A stretch of DNA of 64,000 nucleotides, from NCBI GenBank assembly GCA_035935115.1, contig DASYXK010000021.1, forward strand, positions 62,001 to 126,000, given 5' to 3'. The notes beneath the pieces were generated by a model. The model had not been told where the DNA came from and ran no database searches. It was given only the letters and a program-made list of their open reading frames with translations. Positions 31,883 through 39,955 of this stretch are shown one piece after another (the stretch's first letter is position 1; each line of letters starts with the position of its first letter). The stretch is from TA-20 sp035935115. GTDB taxonomy: Archaea > Thermoproteota > Nitrososphaeria > Nitrososphaerales > Nitrosopumilaceae. Position numbers and translations under genes: made by a program.

Positions 31883-32614
31883 TTATCCTAGCAATAAATT
31901 ATTCAAAAGTGGGAAACTTGCTATGGCTGCAAGCTGGTTTGTAAATACTAAAAGTCCCAATAGAATAATGAAAGCGCCCATAATTATTGAATAATATTTC
32001 AAATGTTTGCTCATTGCTTTTATGATTCTTGTAAATCTAGAAAAGAAAATTCCCATCAAAAGAAATGGGATTCCTAATCCTAGTGAATAAGCAAGCAATA
32101 ATGTAAATGCATGACCAGGTGATGTTACAGCTAGTGTAAGTATGCTGCCTAAAATTGGTCCAATGCATGGAGTCCATCCAGTTGCAAATGCCAAACCAAA
32201 AAGAAATGACATTGGATAACTAGCTTTTGTTCTGTTTGGAAGAAACTTTTTTTCAAAATTTAGATTTTTGAGTTTAGTAGATAACAACATAAACACACCA
32301 AATGCAATTATTATGATCCCGCCTACATGATTAAATCCTGCAAGAAGGCTTCCTGCAGTACTTGATAAAACACTATTTAGGATTACTCCAATAACAGAAA
32401 AGACGACTGAAAATCCAAGGACAAAGAAAATTGTATTAAGCAAAATGTTTATTCGACTTGTAACTATGTTGACAGTTCCATTATTTCTTTGAAGTTCAGT
32501 TAACGTGGTTCCAGAAATATATGCCAAAAATGCAGGTATCATAGGTAGTATGCAGGGTGCAAGAAACGAACCAAGGCCTGCTAATACTGCGATACCTATT
32601 CCTACATCTGCCAT
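31883..32614 (-). CDS. ccdA: CcdA-type thiol:disulfide transmembrane protein
   Basis: A 243-residue membrane protein with six spans. Conserved motifs are the LAPCILPMIPAFLAYISG stretch early, with the first redox Cys, and ATGWTPCIGPILGSIL with the second. It passes electrons from cytosolic thioredoxin across the membrane to the partner at 30703-31878. Together the two genes equal a DipZ protein split in two. They form a two-gene operon with a 4-bp gap. Confidence 0.9.
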   Translation of the reverse strand: MADVGIGIAVLAGLGSFLAPCILPMIPAFLAYISGTTLTELQRNNGTVNIVTSRINILLNTIFFVLGFSVVFSVIGVILNSVLSSTAGSLLAGFNHVGGIIIIAFGVFMLLSTKLKNLNFEKKFLPNRTKASYPMSFLFGLAFATGWTPCIGPILGSILTLAVTSPGHAFTLLLAYSLGLGIPFLLMGIFFSRFTRIIKAMSKHLKYYSIIMGAFIILLGLLVFTNQLAAIASFPLLNNLLLG

Positions 32615-32677
32615 GATTTGATTTTGCTGTTTTATTATTAATGCCTTCTTCCAAATCTATACCAAATTGTATTTATT

Positions 32678-33808
32678 TTATAGAATCTTGAATTTTTTAC
32701 CAGCAGATTCGAACACATCTATTGATTTTTCAATATGTTCTTCTGCAAGTAATGCTGTAACAGAAATTCTTATTCTAGCTGAACCTAGTGCCACTGTAGG
32801 ATATCTGATTGGTTGCGCAAATATGCCATTATCAAACAAATATTTGCCAAATTCCATTACTTTTTTTTCCGATCCTATTATGATCGGAATTATGTGGCTT
32901 GGTGAATTGAAAGTATATCCAATGGAATCAAGTCCTTTTTGCATCATTTTGATATTATTCCAGAGTTTCTTTCTATGTTTTTCACGTTTAGAAGAAAATC
33001 GTTCTAGTGCAAGTTCTACAAGAAATCTTGGTAATGCCGAAGTATAGATAAAAGGCCTAGATGTATTTACGATAAGATCTCTTATTTCAATTCTTGATGC
33101 AACATATCCACCAAAAGCCCCTAGGCCCTTGCTTAGGCTGCTGACATAGACATCGATCTTATTTGCAACACCAAAATGTTCCGCAGACCCTTTTCCATCA
33201 CGACCTGTTACAAAATCCCCATGTGCGTCATCTAAGACAAGCATGACACTGTTCTTACTTGCAATCTCTGATATTTTCTTTAATTCTGCAAAATCACCAT
33301 TCATGCTAAAGATACCTTCTGTAACTATGAACTTATGATCTGCTTTCTGCCTAACCTTTTTCTCTAGATCGGAAACATCATTATGCTTGTAAATGAGTAT
33401 TCTTGCTCCAGAAAGCCTACACGCATCAATTATGCTTGCATGATTCAACTCGTCACTAAGAATTAGATCTCCTTTTCGTGTAAGTGGTGGTACTGAACCA
33501 AGATTAGCCATGTATCCTGTAGGAAATATGAGTGCAGATTCTTGGGATTTATGATGCGCAAGTTTTTTTTCTAATATGCTAAAAGATATGTCATTTCCTG
33601 AAACAAGTCGTGAACTTGATTGTAATTGCATATTTAGAATTTTGTTATTGCCTAGTCCAAGATAATCATTTGAACAAAGATTCACCAGTTTTTTTTTCTT
33701 AAATAATATGTATGGTCCTTGTAAACGATTGTCTTGTAGTTTTCTGTAAAGATTCCTTGTTTTTATTTTCTCAAGGGCTTCATTTACAAAATTAAATTTA
33801 TGTTTCAA
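32678..33808 (-). CDS. bioF: 8-amino-7-oxononanoate synthase BioF
   Basis: A 376-residue PLP enzyme of the alpha-oxoamine synthase family. The N-terminal NLCSNDYLGLGNN and the PLP-binding SSLSKGLGAFGG with its lysine are present, as is the LDDAHGDFVTGRDGKGSAEH motif with the PLP-contacting Asp and His. It joins pimeloyl thioester and alanine to give KAPA in biotin synthesis. 2-Amino-3-ketobutyrate ligase is the close alternative, but linkage to bioB decides. The start overlaps bioB by 11 bp. Confidence 0.9.
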   Translation of the reverse strand: MKHKFNFVNEALEKIKTRNLYRKLQDNRLQGPYILFKKKKLVNLCSNDYLGLGNNKILNMQLQSSSRLVSGNDISFSILEKKLAHHKSQESALIFPTGYMANLGSVPPLTRKGDLILSDELNHASIIDACRLSGARILIYKHNDVSDLEKKVRQKADHKFIVTEGIFSMNGDFAELKKISEIASKNSVMLVLDDAHGDFVTGRDGKGSAEHFGVANKIDVYVSSLSKGLGAFGGYVASRIEIRDLIVNTSRPFIYTSALPRFLVELALERFSSKREKHRKKLWNNIKMMQKGLDSIGYTFNSPSHIIPIIIGSEKKVMEFGKYLFDNGIFAQPIRYPTVALGSARIRISVTALLAEEHIEKSIDVFESAGKKFKIL

Positions 33809-34778
33809 GACCTATTCTTGAGATCATTTGCATGTCTTCGTAAGCTGTGTTTCCACCGATAGTCAGATATCCACCAGTTATGATTCCATTTGCACCCCCA
33901 AGAAGAACTTTCTCTTGCTCGTTTGCAAGATGAACTTCTCGGCCACCAGCTATCTTTAGTATTGTTTTTGGCATTAAAAATCTAAATACAGCTATTGTAC
34001 GAAGTATTTCTGAAAGAGATAATTTTGTTTGAAGCTCAAGGGGAGTTCCTTTTTGCGGAACTAGAATGTTAATTGGACATTCTTCTGGGCTTAGATCTGA
34101 TAAATCAAGACCAAGCTCTAGTCTTTGCATTCTGGTTTCACCCATGCCAATAATTCCGCCACAACAAAGATCAAGACCTATTTTTTTGACTATTTTATTT
34201 GTGTCCATTCTTTCTTGATATGTATGCGTAGTGCATATTTTTGAAAAGAAACTTCTTGCAGCCTCCAAATTATGATTGTATCTTTTTACATGAAGTTCTT
34301 TGAGACGCATGGCCATTTCCTCATTAATGAATCCAAGCGAGCAGTTAACTTCGATTCCGACTTCAGAGTTTACCTTTTTGATTATTTCGCAGATTTGCTC
34401 AAAATCCTTTTCAGACGGGCCTCGCCATGCACACACAAGACAGAAACTTTTAACTCCGCCGTCTTTTGCAATTTTTGCATTTTCTATTATGGTTTCTGCT
34501 GGCAATAATTTGTATGTGTCAATACCAGTTTTGTAAAATCCAGATTGAGAACAAAATGAACAATCTTCAGGACAGGTGCCCTTTTTTGCATTAATTAATG
34601 TCTCTACATCTATTACATTTCCATTAAATTCTCTTGTAATTTCATTTGCCGCATCTGACAAGAATTGTAGTGATTCTTCTGAAACATTGATAAGTGATGC
34701 AGCTTCATCTGCATTAATTTTTTGATTAGATAGAATTTTTTGTTTGCATTGTAAAATGAATACTTGCTCTGAATTCAT
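33798..34778 (-). CDS. bioB: Biotin synthase BioB
   Basis: A 326-residue radical SAM enzyme. The Fe-S cluster motif is Cys69, Cys73 and Cys76 in CPEDCSFCSQS. Other family motifs are CLVCAWRGPSEKD-like and YNHNLEAARSFF and CCGGIIGMGET. It inserts sulfur into dethiobiotin. It heads the bioB-bioF operon. TATA-like CTTATTAATG lies about 25 nt before the ATG, and a BirA-type operator sits just upstream of that (34819-34850). Confidence 0.95.
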   Translation of the reverse strand: MNSEQVFILQCKQKILSNQKINADEAASLINVSEESLQFLSDAANEITREFNGNVIDVETLINAKKGTCPEDCSFCSQSGFYKTGIDTYKLLPAETIIENAKIAKDGGVKSFCLVCAWRGPSEKDFEQICEIIKKVNSEVGIEVNCSLGFINEEMAMRLKELHVKRYNHNLEAARSFFSKICTTHTYQERMDTNKIVKKIGLDLCCGGIIGMGETRMQRLELGLDLSDLSPEECPINILVPQKGTPLELQTKLSLSEILRTIAVFRFLMPKTILKIAGGREVHLANEQEKVLLGGANGIITGGYLTIGGNTAYEDMQMISRIGLET

Positions 34779-34818
34779 AGTCTGTGTTTTTCTGATTCCA
34801 TTAATAAGATTATTGTAA

Positions 34819-34850
34819 TTGTAAACCTAAAAAATATAGTTGGTTTACGT
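34819..34850. promoter_or_regulatory. BirA-type biotin operator upstream of bioB
   Basis: TTGTAAACC (34819-34827), 14 bases, then GGTTTACGT (34842-34850). The known BirA operator is TTGTAAACC, 14-16 bases, GGTTTACAA, so this copy differs only in its last two bases. It lies directly upstream of the TATA box of bioB. BirA-bound biotin as corepressor is the usual mechanism; BirA itself is not in this window. No such site is seen in the bioA-bioD gap. Confidence 0.8.
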
Positions 34851-34881
34851 TTTTTTCATAGTTATTAGTCTGTACAGAGAT

Positions 34882-35040
34882 TCATTTGATCATAGTAGAG
34901 CAAATATGTCCTTGTAACGCTTTGTATCTTTGTCCACATTTGTTACAGACTGCAAATTCTAAATTCTGCTGTGTACAGTCATGAATCTCATTTGTCTGTA
35001 ACACTTTTTTACAAATTGGACATATACGGATCTGCGGCAT
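34882..35040 (-). CDS. Small zinc-finger protein
   Basis: About 52 residues from the ATG at 35040; a GTG at 35067 would add nine. Two zinc-binding halves are seen: CPICKKVLQTNEIHDC and CNKCGQRYKALQGHIC, each a C-x2-C paired with H-x-C. It may bind nucleic acid or protein. It is divergent from the basic protein at 35143. The function is unknown. Confidence 0.55.
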   Translation of the reverse strand: MPQIRICPICKKVLQTNEIHDCTQQNLEFAVCNKCGQRYKALQGHICSTMIK

Positions 35041-35142
35041 TGTTGGATCTGTCTCATAAATATGCACACATCATGTTAAAGTGTATCTGAATGAAAGCAA
35101 TTACTGCGTCATGCTTAATTATTTCCTCATTGCATGTTTTGC

Positions 35143-35358
35143 ATGGCTTCTAAAAGACGATCAAAAAAAGCAAAGAGACGAGCTAAGCCTGCGCCAACAC
35201 GCAAACAAATGATAACAGTACGTGCAGCTCTAAACAGAGCTAGAAGAGCACATGATATGGCAAGGCGAGAAGGAAACAGACTAAAATTATCTGTTGCAGT
35301 ACGCAACCGCAGAATAAGGGAGCTCGAAATGAAACTTAGACGAGCGCGAAGGAGATAG
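35143..35358 (+). CDS. Small, very basic protein
   Basis: A 71-residue protein from the ATG at 35143 (an ATG 9 nt upstream is also open). About 40 percent of residues are Arg or Lys, starting MASKRRSKKAKRRAKPAPTR, with a helical Arg-rich C-terminus (RRARRR). It has no cysteines. The composition suggests binding to DNA or RNA, for example as a chromatin-type protein. No family is recognised. Confidence 0.55.
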   Translation: MASKRRSKKAKRRAKPAPTRKQMITVRAALNRARRAHDMARREGNRLKLSVAVRNRRIRELEMKLRRARRR

Positions 35359-35363
35359 TTTTC

Positions 35364-36683
35364 TTAAATATCCTTCGTGACTTTTTTTATTGTATCTATC
35401 GTACCATCAAGTAAGAAATCTAATTCTTTTTCGGATATTGCAAGCGGTGGTACAAGCATTATGATGTGACCTAATGTTCGCAAGTAAATTTTGTGTTTTT
35501 TAGCTTCTACAAAAATTTTTTGATGTATTTTTTTGTCTGGACTAATTGGGATTTTTTTATTTTTATTGCTTACAAGTTCAATCGCCATGAGCATGCCCTT
35601 GTGTCTCACATCTCCTACAACACTCAAATTGGAAATTTCGCTAATTCGTTTTTTAAATTGTTTTGATTTAATTTTATTTTTTGAAATCAGGTTATTTTTA
35701 TCATATAATTCAAGATTTGTAAGGGCGGTGGCACATGCAAGAGGATTCCCAGTAAAAGTATGGCCATGAAAGAAATGTTTCATTTCCTCGTAACTCCCTA
35801 GATATGAATCGTATATTTTTTGATTAGTCAAAGTGGTTGCTAGTGGTAAATATCCACCAGTAAGCATTTTTCCATACGCTACTATATCTGGAGTGCTTTT
35901 TTGGGCATGATATTCTATGAATGAACCCAGTCTTCCAAAACCTGTTGCAATTTCATCCAAAATAAAAAGTACGTCATGTTTTTTACATATCTGACTTATT
36001 TTTTTCTGAAATTCTGGTGGATAAATTATTACACCACCTGCAACCTGGGCTCCACTTTCCATTACAAATGCTGCAAGATCATTATTTTTTACAAATGTTT
36101 TTTCTATTTTTTCAAGACAATGTTCTTGATATTCTTTAAATGTAAATTTTTCTGGCATTCTATATTTATGTGGTGTTGGTGTTTTAATTACAGGAAATAA
36201 TATGTTTTTAAATTTTGAGAAAAAAGTTGGAACATAACCAATCGACATTGTACCAACAGTGTCTCCATGGTATCCATTATCTAATGTAACAAATTTTTTT
36301 TTATTCTTTTTTCCAATGTTTTGCCAATATTGAATTGCCATCTTGATTGCAATTTCCATTGCAGTAGAACCATCATCCGAGTAAAACACTTTGCTCATTC
36401 CAGGTGAAATCCTGACAAGTTTTTCTCCAAGTAATTCTGCTTGATCATTTGTAAGATTAAACAATGACGAATGTTGCAGCCTTCTTGTTTGTTTTATCAT
36501 TGTATCAACTAATTCTTTTTTAGAGTGGCCCCATACATTGCACCACATGCTTGCTACTCCGTCAAGTAACCTATCTCCTTTTGAATCTATGAGCCACATC
36601 CCATCACCTTTTGTTATGATATCAAATTTTTTCCACTCATTCATCTGTGTATATGGATGCCACACAAAATCTTTAGAATTCAA
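35364..36683 (-). CDS. bioA: Adenosylmethionine-8-amino-7-oxononanoate aminotransferase BioA
   Basis: A 439-residue class III aminotransferase. The N-terminal WHPYTQMNEWKKFDII segment is typical of BioA. The PLP motifs are LFILDEIATGFGRLG and AYGKMLTGGYLPLA, whose lysine carries PLP. It converts KAPA to DAPA with SAM as amino donor. It is divergent from bioD, with a 72-bp gap between starts. Confidence 0.93.
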   Translation of the reverse strand: MNSKDFVWHPYTQMNEWKKFDIITKGDGMWLIDSKGDRLLDGVASMWCNVWGHSKKELVDTMIKQTRRLQHSSLFNLTNDQAELLGEKLVRISPGMSKVFYSDDGSTAMEIAIKMAIQYWQNIGKKNKKKFVTLDNGYHGDTVGTMSIGYVPTFFSKFKNILFPVIKTPTPHKYRMPEKFTFKEYQEHCLEKIEKTFVKNNDLAAFVMESGAQVAGGVIIYPPEFQKKISQICKKHDVLFILDEIATGFGRLGSFIEYHAQKSTPDIVAYGKMLTGGYLPLATTLTNQKIYDSYLGSYEEMKHFFHGHTFTGNPLACATALTNLELYDKNNLISKNKIKSKQFKKRISEISNLSVVGDVRHKGMLMAIELVSNKNKKIPISPDKKIHQKIFVEAKKHKIYLRTLGHIIMLVPPLAISEKELDFLLDGTIDTIKKVTKDI

Positions 36684-36755
36684 TCAGTGAAAATTCTAAC
36701 TTTGGCAATAATAATGGTACGGTGAATTATTAAGGAACGGTGATAACCATCTTCT

Positions 36756-37448
36756 GTGAAGGCCTATTTTATAACAGGCACAGACACTGGGGTTGGAAAA
36801 ACCTCAATCACTGTTGGCCTTGCCAGTTCAATGCGTAAGTTAGGCATAGATGTGGGGGTAATGAAACCAATTGCTACTGGGTATCCAAAGAAAACTGGAT
36901 TCAAATCACCTGATGTTGCTAAACTTGTTGAGGCGACTTCTGTAAATGACTCTGAAAACCTAATAAATCCTGTATTTCTTCCACTTCCAACTTCGCCATA
37001 TGATGCAGCAAAACTTTTGGAATTGTCTGTAGATATGCCGTTAATTTTTGAGCAATTTAAAAAATTATTATCACTACATGAAATGCTGTTAGTTGAGGGA
37101 ATTGGTGGAATCATGACACCTATTACAAAAAATTTCTTTGTAGCTGATATGATAAAGGAAATGGGTATTGATACCATTATTGTAACAAGAGCGACAATTG
37201 GTACATTAAATCACACTGTCATGACATGTAAAATGTGTAAAGATTATGGAATTAAGATTCGTGGTCTTGTCATAAATAATTTTGATGAGAAAGGAACACC
37301 TGCAGAAAAAAATTCACCGTCAACACTTTACGAACTTACCAATGTTCCAATCTTAGGTACCATTCCTTTTATCAAAGATTTGAATAATCTTGAAAAGATA
37401 ATTGAGTATGTTGAAAAAAATATTGATGTAAAATCTCTTATATCCTAA
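36756..37448 (+). CDS. bioD: Dethiobiotin synthetase BioD
   Basis: A 230-residue protein from a GTG. The P-loop GTDTGVGKT covers residues 8-16. EGIGGIMTPI and TRATIGTLNHT are family motifs. It closes the ureido ring of dethiobiotin using CO2 and ATP. The gap to bioA contains two copies of ACGGTGA (36719-36725 and 36738-36744), a possible regulatory repeat. It is convergent with and overlaps the next gene by 11 bp. Confidence 0.93.
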   Translation: MKAYFITGTDTGVGKTSITVGLASSMRKLGIDVGVMKPIATGYPKKTGFKSPDVAKLVEATSVNDSENLINPVFLPLPTSPYDAAKLLELSVDMPLIFEQFKKLLSLHEMLLVEGIGGIMTPITKNFFVADMIKEMGIDTIIVTRATIGTLNHTVMTCKMCKDYGIKIRGLVINNFDEKGTPAEKNSPSTLYELTNVPILGTIPFIKDLNNLEKIIEYVEKNIDVKSLIS

Positions 37449-37983
37449 AAATTTTAAGTTTCGATTGCTTTCTATTTGAAGTAAACCAAATGATATCATT
37501 TATGATATTCGTAAATGGTTCTTTGTCACTATTATCAATCTTGTATGTTTTTACTTCTAATGGCAAATCCTTTTCTAGAACAAACCATATGTTTTCTTTA
37601 TGGGGTTGAATTTTTATTAATTCAGCAACTTTCTTTTTTAATGCTATCGGATCGTTTGTTTTTGGAAATGCTATTACAAGTGCATTTTCTGGCATTGAAG
37701 AAAGAGTAGAGATATCTGGAATGACTACATCAACATCTACAGAAGAAAAAGTGATTTTTCTTTGGCTGGAGATTAATGCTATTGTTAACAGGTAGTGTAC
37801 AAGTCCCTCTGCAAAAGAGATTATTTTTTCAGAACCTTTACCATCCATTTTTTCGAGAATAGGCATGCACTCATTACATAGTATGCTTATTGTCTGTGGA
37901 CTGTCGCCTTGCGCAATGTCTGATATTATTTTATGCTCCTGATAATTTTTAATGGCATCGTATAGTATTTCTTTAATTTCCAT
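37438..37983 (-). CDS. Hypothetical protein
   Basis: A 181-residue soluble protein that I do not recognise. It alternates helices and strands (VDVDVVIPDISTLSSMPENALVIAF in two parts), and the middle has a possible Rossmann-like core. It has three cysteines but no metal motif. Placed between bioD and purE, it may be transcribed with purE, since only 37 bp separate its start from the purE stop. Confidence 0.55.
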   Translation of the reverse strand: MEIKEILYDAIKNYQEHKIISDIAQGDSPQTISILCNECMPILEKMDGKGSEKIISFAEGLVHYLLTIALISSQRKITFSSVDVDVVIPDISTLSSMPENALVIAFPKTNDPIALKKKVAELIKIQPHKENIWFVLEKDLPLEVKTYKIDNSDKEPFTNIINDIIWFTSNRKQSKLKIFRI

Positions 37984-38019
37984 GATGGAATTTAGTTTGA
38001 CATGTAATTAAAAGATAAT

Positions 38020-38595
38020 CTATTTCTTGAATTTTTTATTTGTAAACCTAGTTAATCCGAGTTTTTTTAGCTCATCTGATTCTTTAAGCACTGAATGATG
38101 TTGTTTTTGTTTGTATTGTTTGAGTTTTCTTTGAAGATCATTGAACTCATTGGCGAGTATTTTTAGCGCATATAATCCTGCATTTGCTGCCTTGTTTACT
38201 CCTACAGTTACAACTGGAGAACCTGTTGGCATTTCTGATATGGATAATAATGAGTCCAATCCACCAAACGCAGAAAACTTGAAGCGGTCAGAATTACCAG
38301 ACTTGTCGTTATACACCATTATTGGTACCCCTATTACTGGAATGATAGTGTGAGACGCAATCATTCCTGGGAGATGAGCTGAACCACCAGCTCCTGCAAT
38401 TATGACTTTGAATCCGTTTTTTTCTGCATGTTTTGCATAGTCTAACAGTCTTGTTGGCGTTCTGTGAGCAGAGACTATCTGATCTTCATGCTTTACTCCA
38501 AATTCCTCTAAAATCGCAGCTGCACCATGCATTATTTTGCTATCTGAACTTGAACCCATGATTATGCCAACTAGTGGTTTTTTTGAATAACTCAT
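38020..38595 (-). CDS. purE: N5-carboxyaminoimidazole ribonucleotide mutase PurE
   Basis: About 191 residues from the ATG at 38595; a TTG 12 nt upstream is open. The active-site motifs are IIMGSSSDSKIMHG, VSAHRTPTRL and GAGGSAHLPGM. It rearranges N5-CAIR to CAIR, the PurC substrate. About 30 extra basic residues (KQYKQKQHHSVL to KKFKK) extend the usual 160-residue enzyme at the C-terminus. purK is 4 kb away on the same strand. Confidence 0.93.
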   Translation of the reverse strand: MSYSKKPLVGIIMGSSSDSKIMHGAAAILEEFGVKHEDQIVSAHRTPTRLLDYAKHAEKNGFKVIIAGAGGSAHLPGMIASHTIIPVIGVPIMVYNDKSGNSDRFKFSAFGGLDSLLSISEMPTGSPVVTVGVNKAANAGLYALKILANEFNDLQRKLKQYKQKQHHSVLKESDELKKLGLTRFTNKKFKK

Positions 38596-38693
38596 AAGAT
38601 CAATCAACTTTGAATTTTAATAAACCCAGCGAATTAAAAATTAGCGCACATTGTTAATCAAAATATATATCATGTTGACGCATACAAAGCCAC

Positions 38694-39173
38694 ATGGCTG
38701 AAATAAAAGCGGCTATTGAGATTAACGCTTCTGTAGACAAGGTATGGGAAGTGGTATCTGATCTTGATAATGATCCAAAGTTTTGGACCTCTATTACTTC
38801 AATTAGAAACATTTCTAATGAAAACAACAAAGTAAAACGTGAGGTCACACTAGCCAAGATCAATAAATGCCTACAAACAGTCATTCTCTATCCAAAAGAA
38901 AAAGTACACACAGAATGGACAAAGGGAATAATCAAGGGCACAAAAGATGTTATCCTTACACCAAGAGGCAGCGGTGCGTATCTTGAAGCTGTTTTAGATT
39001 ATAAATTCACAGGAATGGCAGGTTTCATGTCCGGAAAAATTACTAAAGATATAACAACTGAAGTTCAAAGAGCAGTTGAATTCATAAAAGAAAAAGCAGA
39101 AGGAATTGAAAAAAACTTGCATCTAGAAGAAAGAACTCATTGGGCAGACATGTACGATGATAAAAAGAAATAA
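38694..39173 (+). CDS. SRPBCC-family (START-like) protein
   Basis: A 159-residue protein with the polyketide cyclase/START-like opening IKAAIEINASVDKVWEVVSDLDNDPKFW. The fold forms a deep hydrophobic pocket and binds lipids or small ligands. The end (FIKEKAEGIEKNLHLEERTHWADMYDD) is a charged helix. The ligand is unknown. It is divergent from purE with about 100 bp between. Confidence 0.75.
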   Translation: MAEIKAAIEINASVDKVWEVVSDLDNDPKFWTSITSIRNISNENNKVKREVTLAKINKCLQTVILYPKEKVHTEWTKGIIKGTKDVILTPRGSGAYLEAVLDYKFTGMAGFMSGKITKDITTEVQRAVEFIKEKAEGIEKNLHLEERTHWADMYDDKKK

Positions 39174-39238
39174 TTTTTAGTTGATTTAACAAATTTCAAA
39201 CTTTTAAATTATCAAGAAACAAAAAACCATTATTATTT

Positions 39239-39808
39239 ATGCAAAACTCCCCACTTGAAGTAAGACGAGCATTTGGTATGCTCTTTGTAGGTGTATCAAT
39301 AGCAGTTGGGGCTGCTGCTATTCTAAGTGAGCTAGCTTACTATGACAAATTTCCTACCTATTATTATATGATAATATGGTTTGGTAGCTTTGCAATTACT
39401 TTTGGCATAATTTTTGGTAAATTTCGTAACATAATTCCATCAATTCGAGGCAGAATGAAAAATAGCGTTAGGTGGTCAAGAAGTATAAAATCTGTAAATG
39501 GATTGTGTTGGGCAGCACCATTTGCTGCAATTGGTATGTTTCCTAGTCTTTATCAATATCTAATATTGTTGGGAATAGGTCTTGGAAACCTTTCAACTTA
39601 TTTGTTTATGAGAAAATACAGTGGATTGGATAATTATGAACAAATAATTGTCGCAGTAATATCCCTTGCTGCTATTCCTGTAGCGGCAGTAATTGATACC
39701 TCGCAATTCATCATCACAAACCAAACTATTGCTGTGATAACCTCTAGGATTTTAATTGCAATTGCCTATGGTGCAGGTGGGGTGTATGCTCTGTTTGCAA
39801 AAAAATAG
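39239..39808 (+). CDS. Polytopic membrane protein
   Basis: A 189-residue protein with about six hydrophobic segments, for example MLFVGVSIAVGAAAILSELA, YMIIWFGSFAITFGIIFG and VISLAAIPVAAVI. A basic cytosolic loop (RGRMKNSVRWSRSIKS) fixes the topology. I do not recognise the family. TATA-like CTTTTAAATTATC lies about 35 nt before the ATG. Confidence 0.6.
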   Translation: MQNSPLEVRRAFGMLFVGVSIAVGAAAILSELAYYDKFPTYYYMIIWFGSFAITFGIIFGKFRNIIPSIRGRMKNSVRWSRSIKSVNGLCWAAPFAAIGMFPSLYQYLILLGIGLGNLSTYLFMRKYSGLDNYEQIIVAVISLAAIPVAAVIDTSQFIITNQTIAVITSRILIAIAYGAGGVYALFAKK

Positions 39809-39955
39809 GTTAGATAAATATAATCAAAAACTGTAGAGCTTTAAATAGAATCAAAATTAGAGCACTAGCACAAATTTTGTTTAATATGACAAAATTAGAA
39901 TAAAGATAATCTTATGCGCTTTTCTACAAGTGCTATCAACTATCTGGCTTGGAGT

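Noticed and set aside
35976..36200. 74-codon plus-strand frame inside bioA
   Set aside because: It is antisense to a clear enzyme and is almost all Phe, Tyr and Cys, a known artefact of AT-rich genes read in reverse.
39809..39955. Possible small RNA after a TATA-like CTTTAAATAG near 39840
   Set aside because: A promoter-like word is present but no stable fold or terminator could be drawn in the 100 bases that follow.
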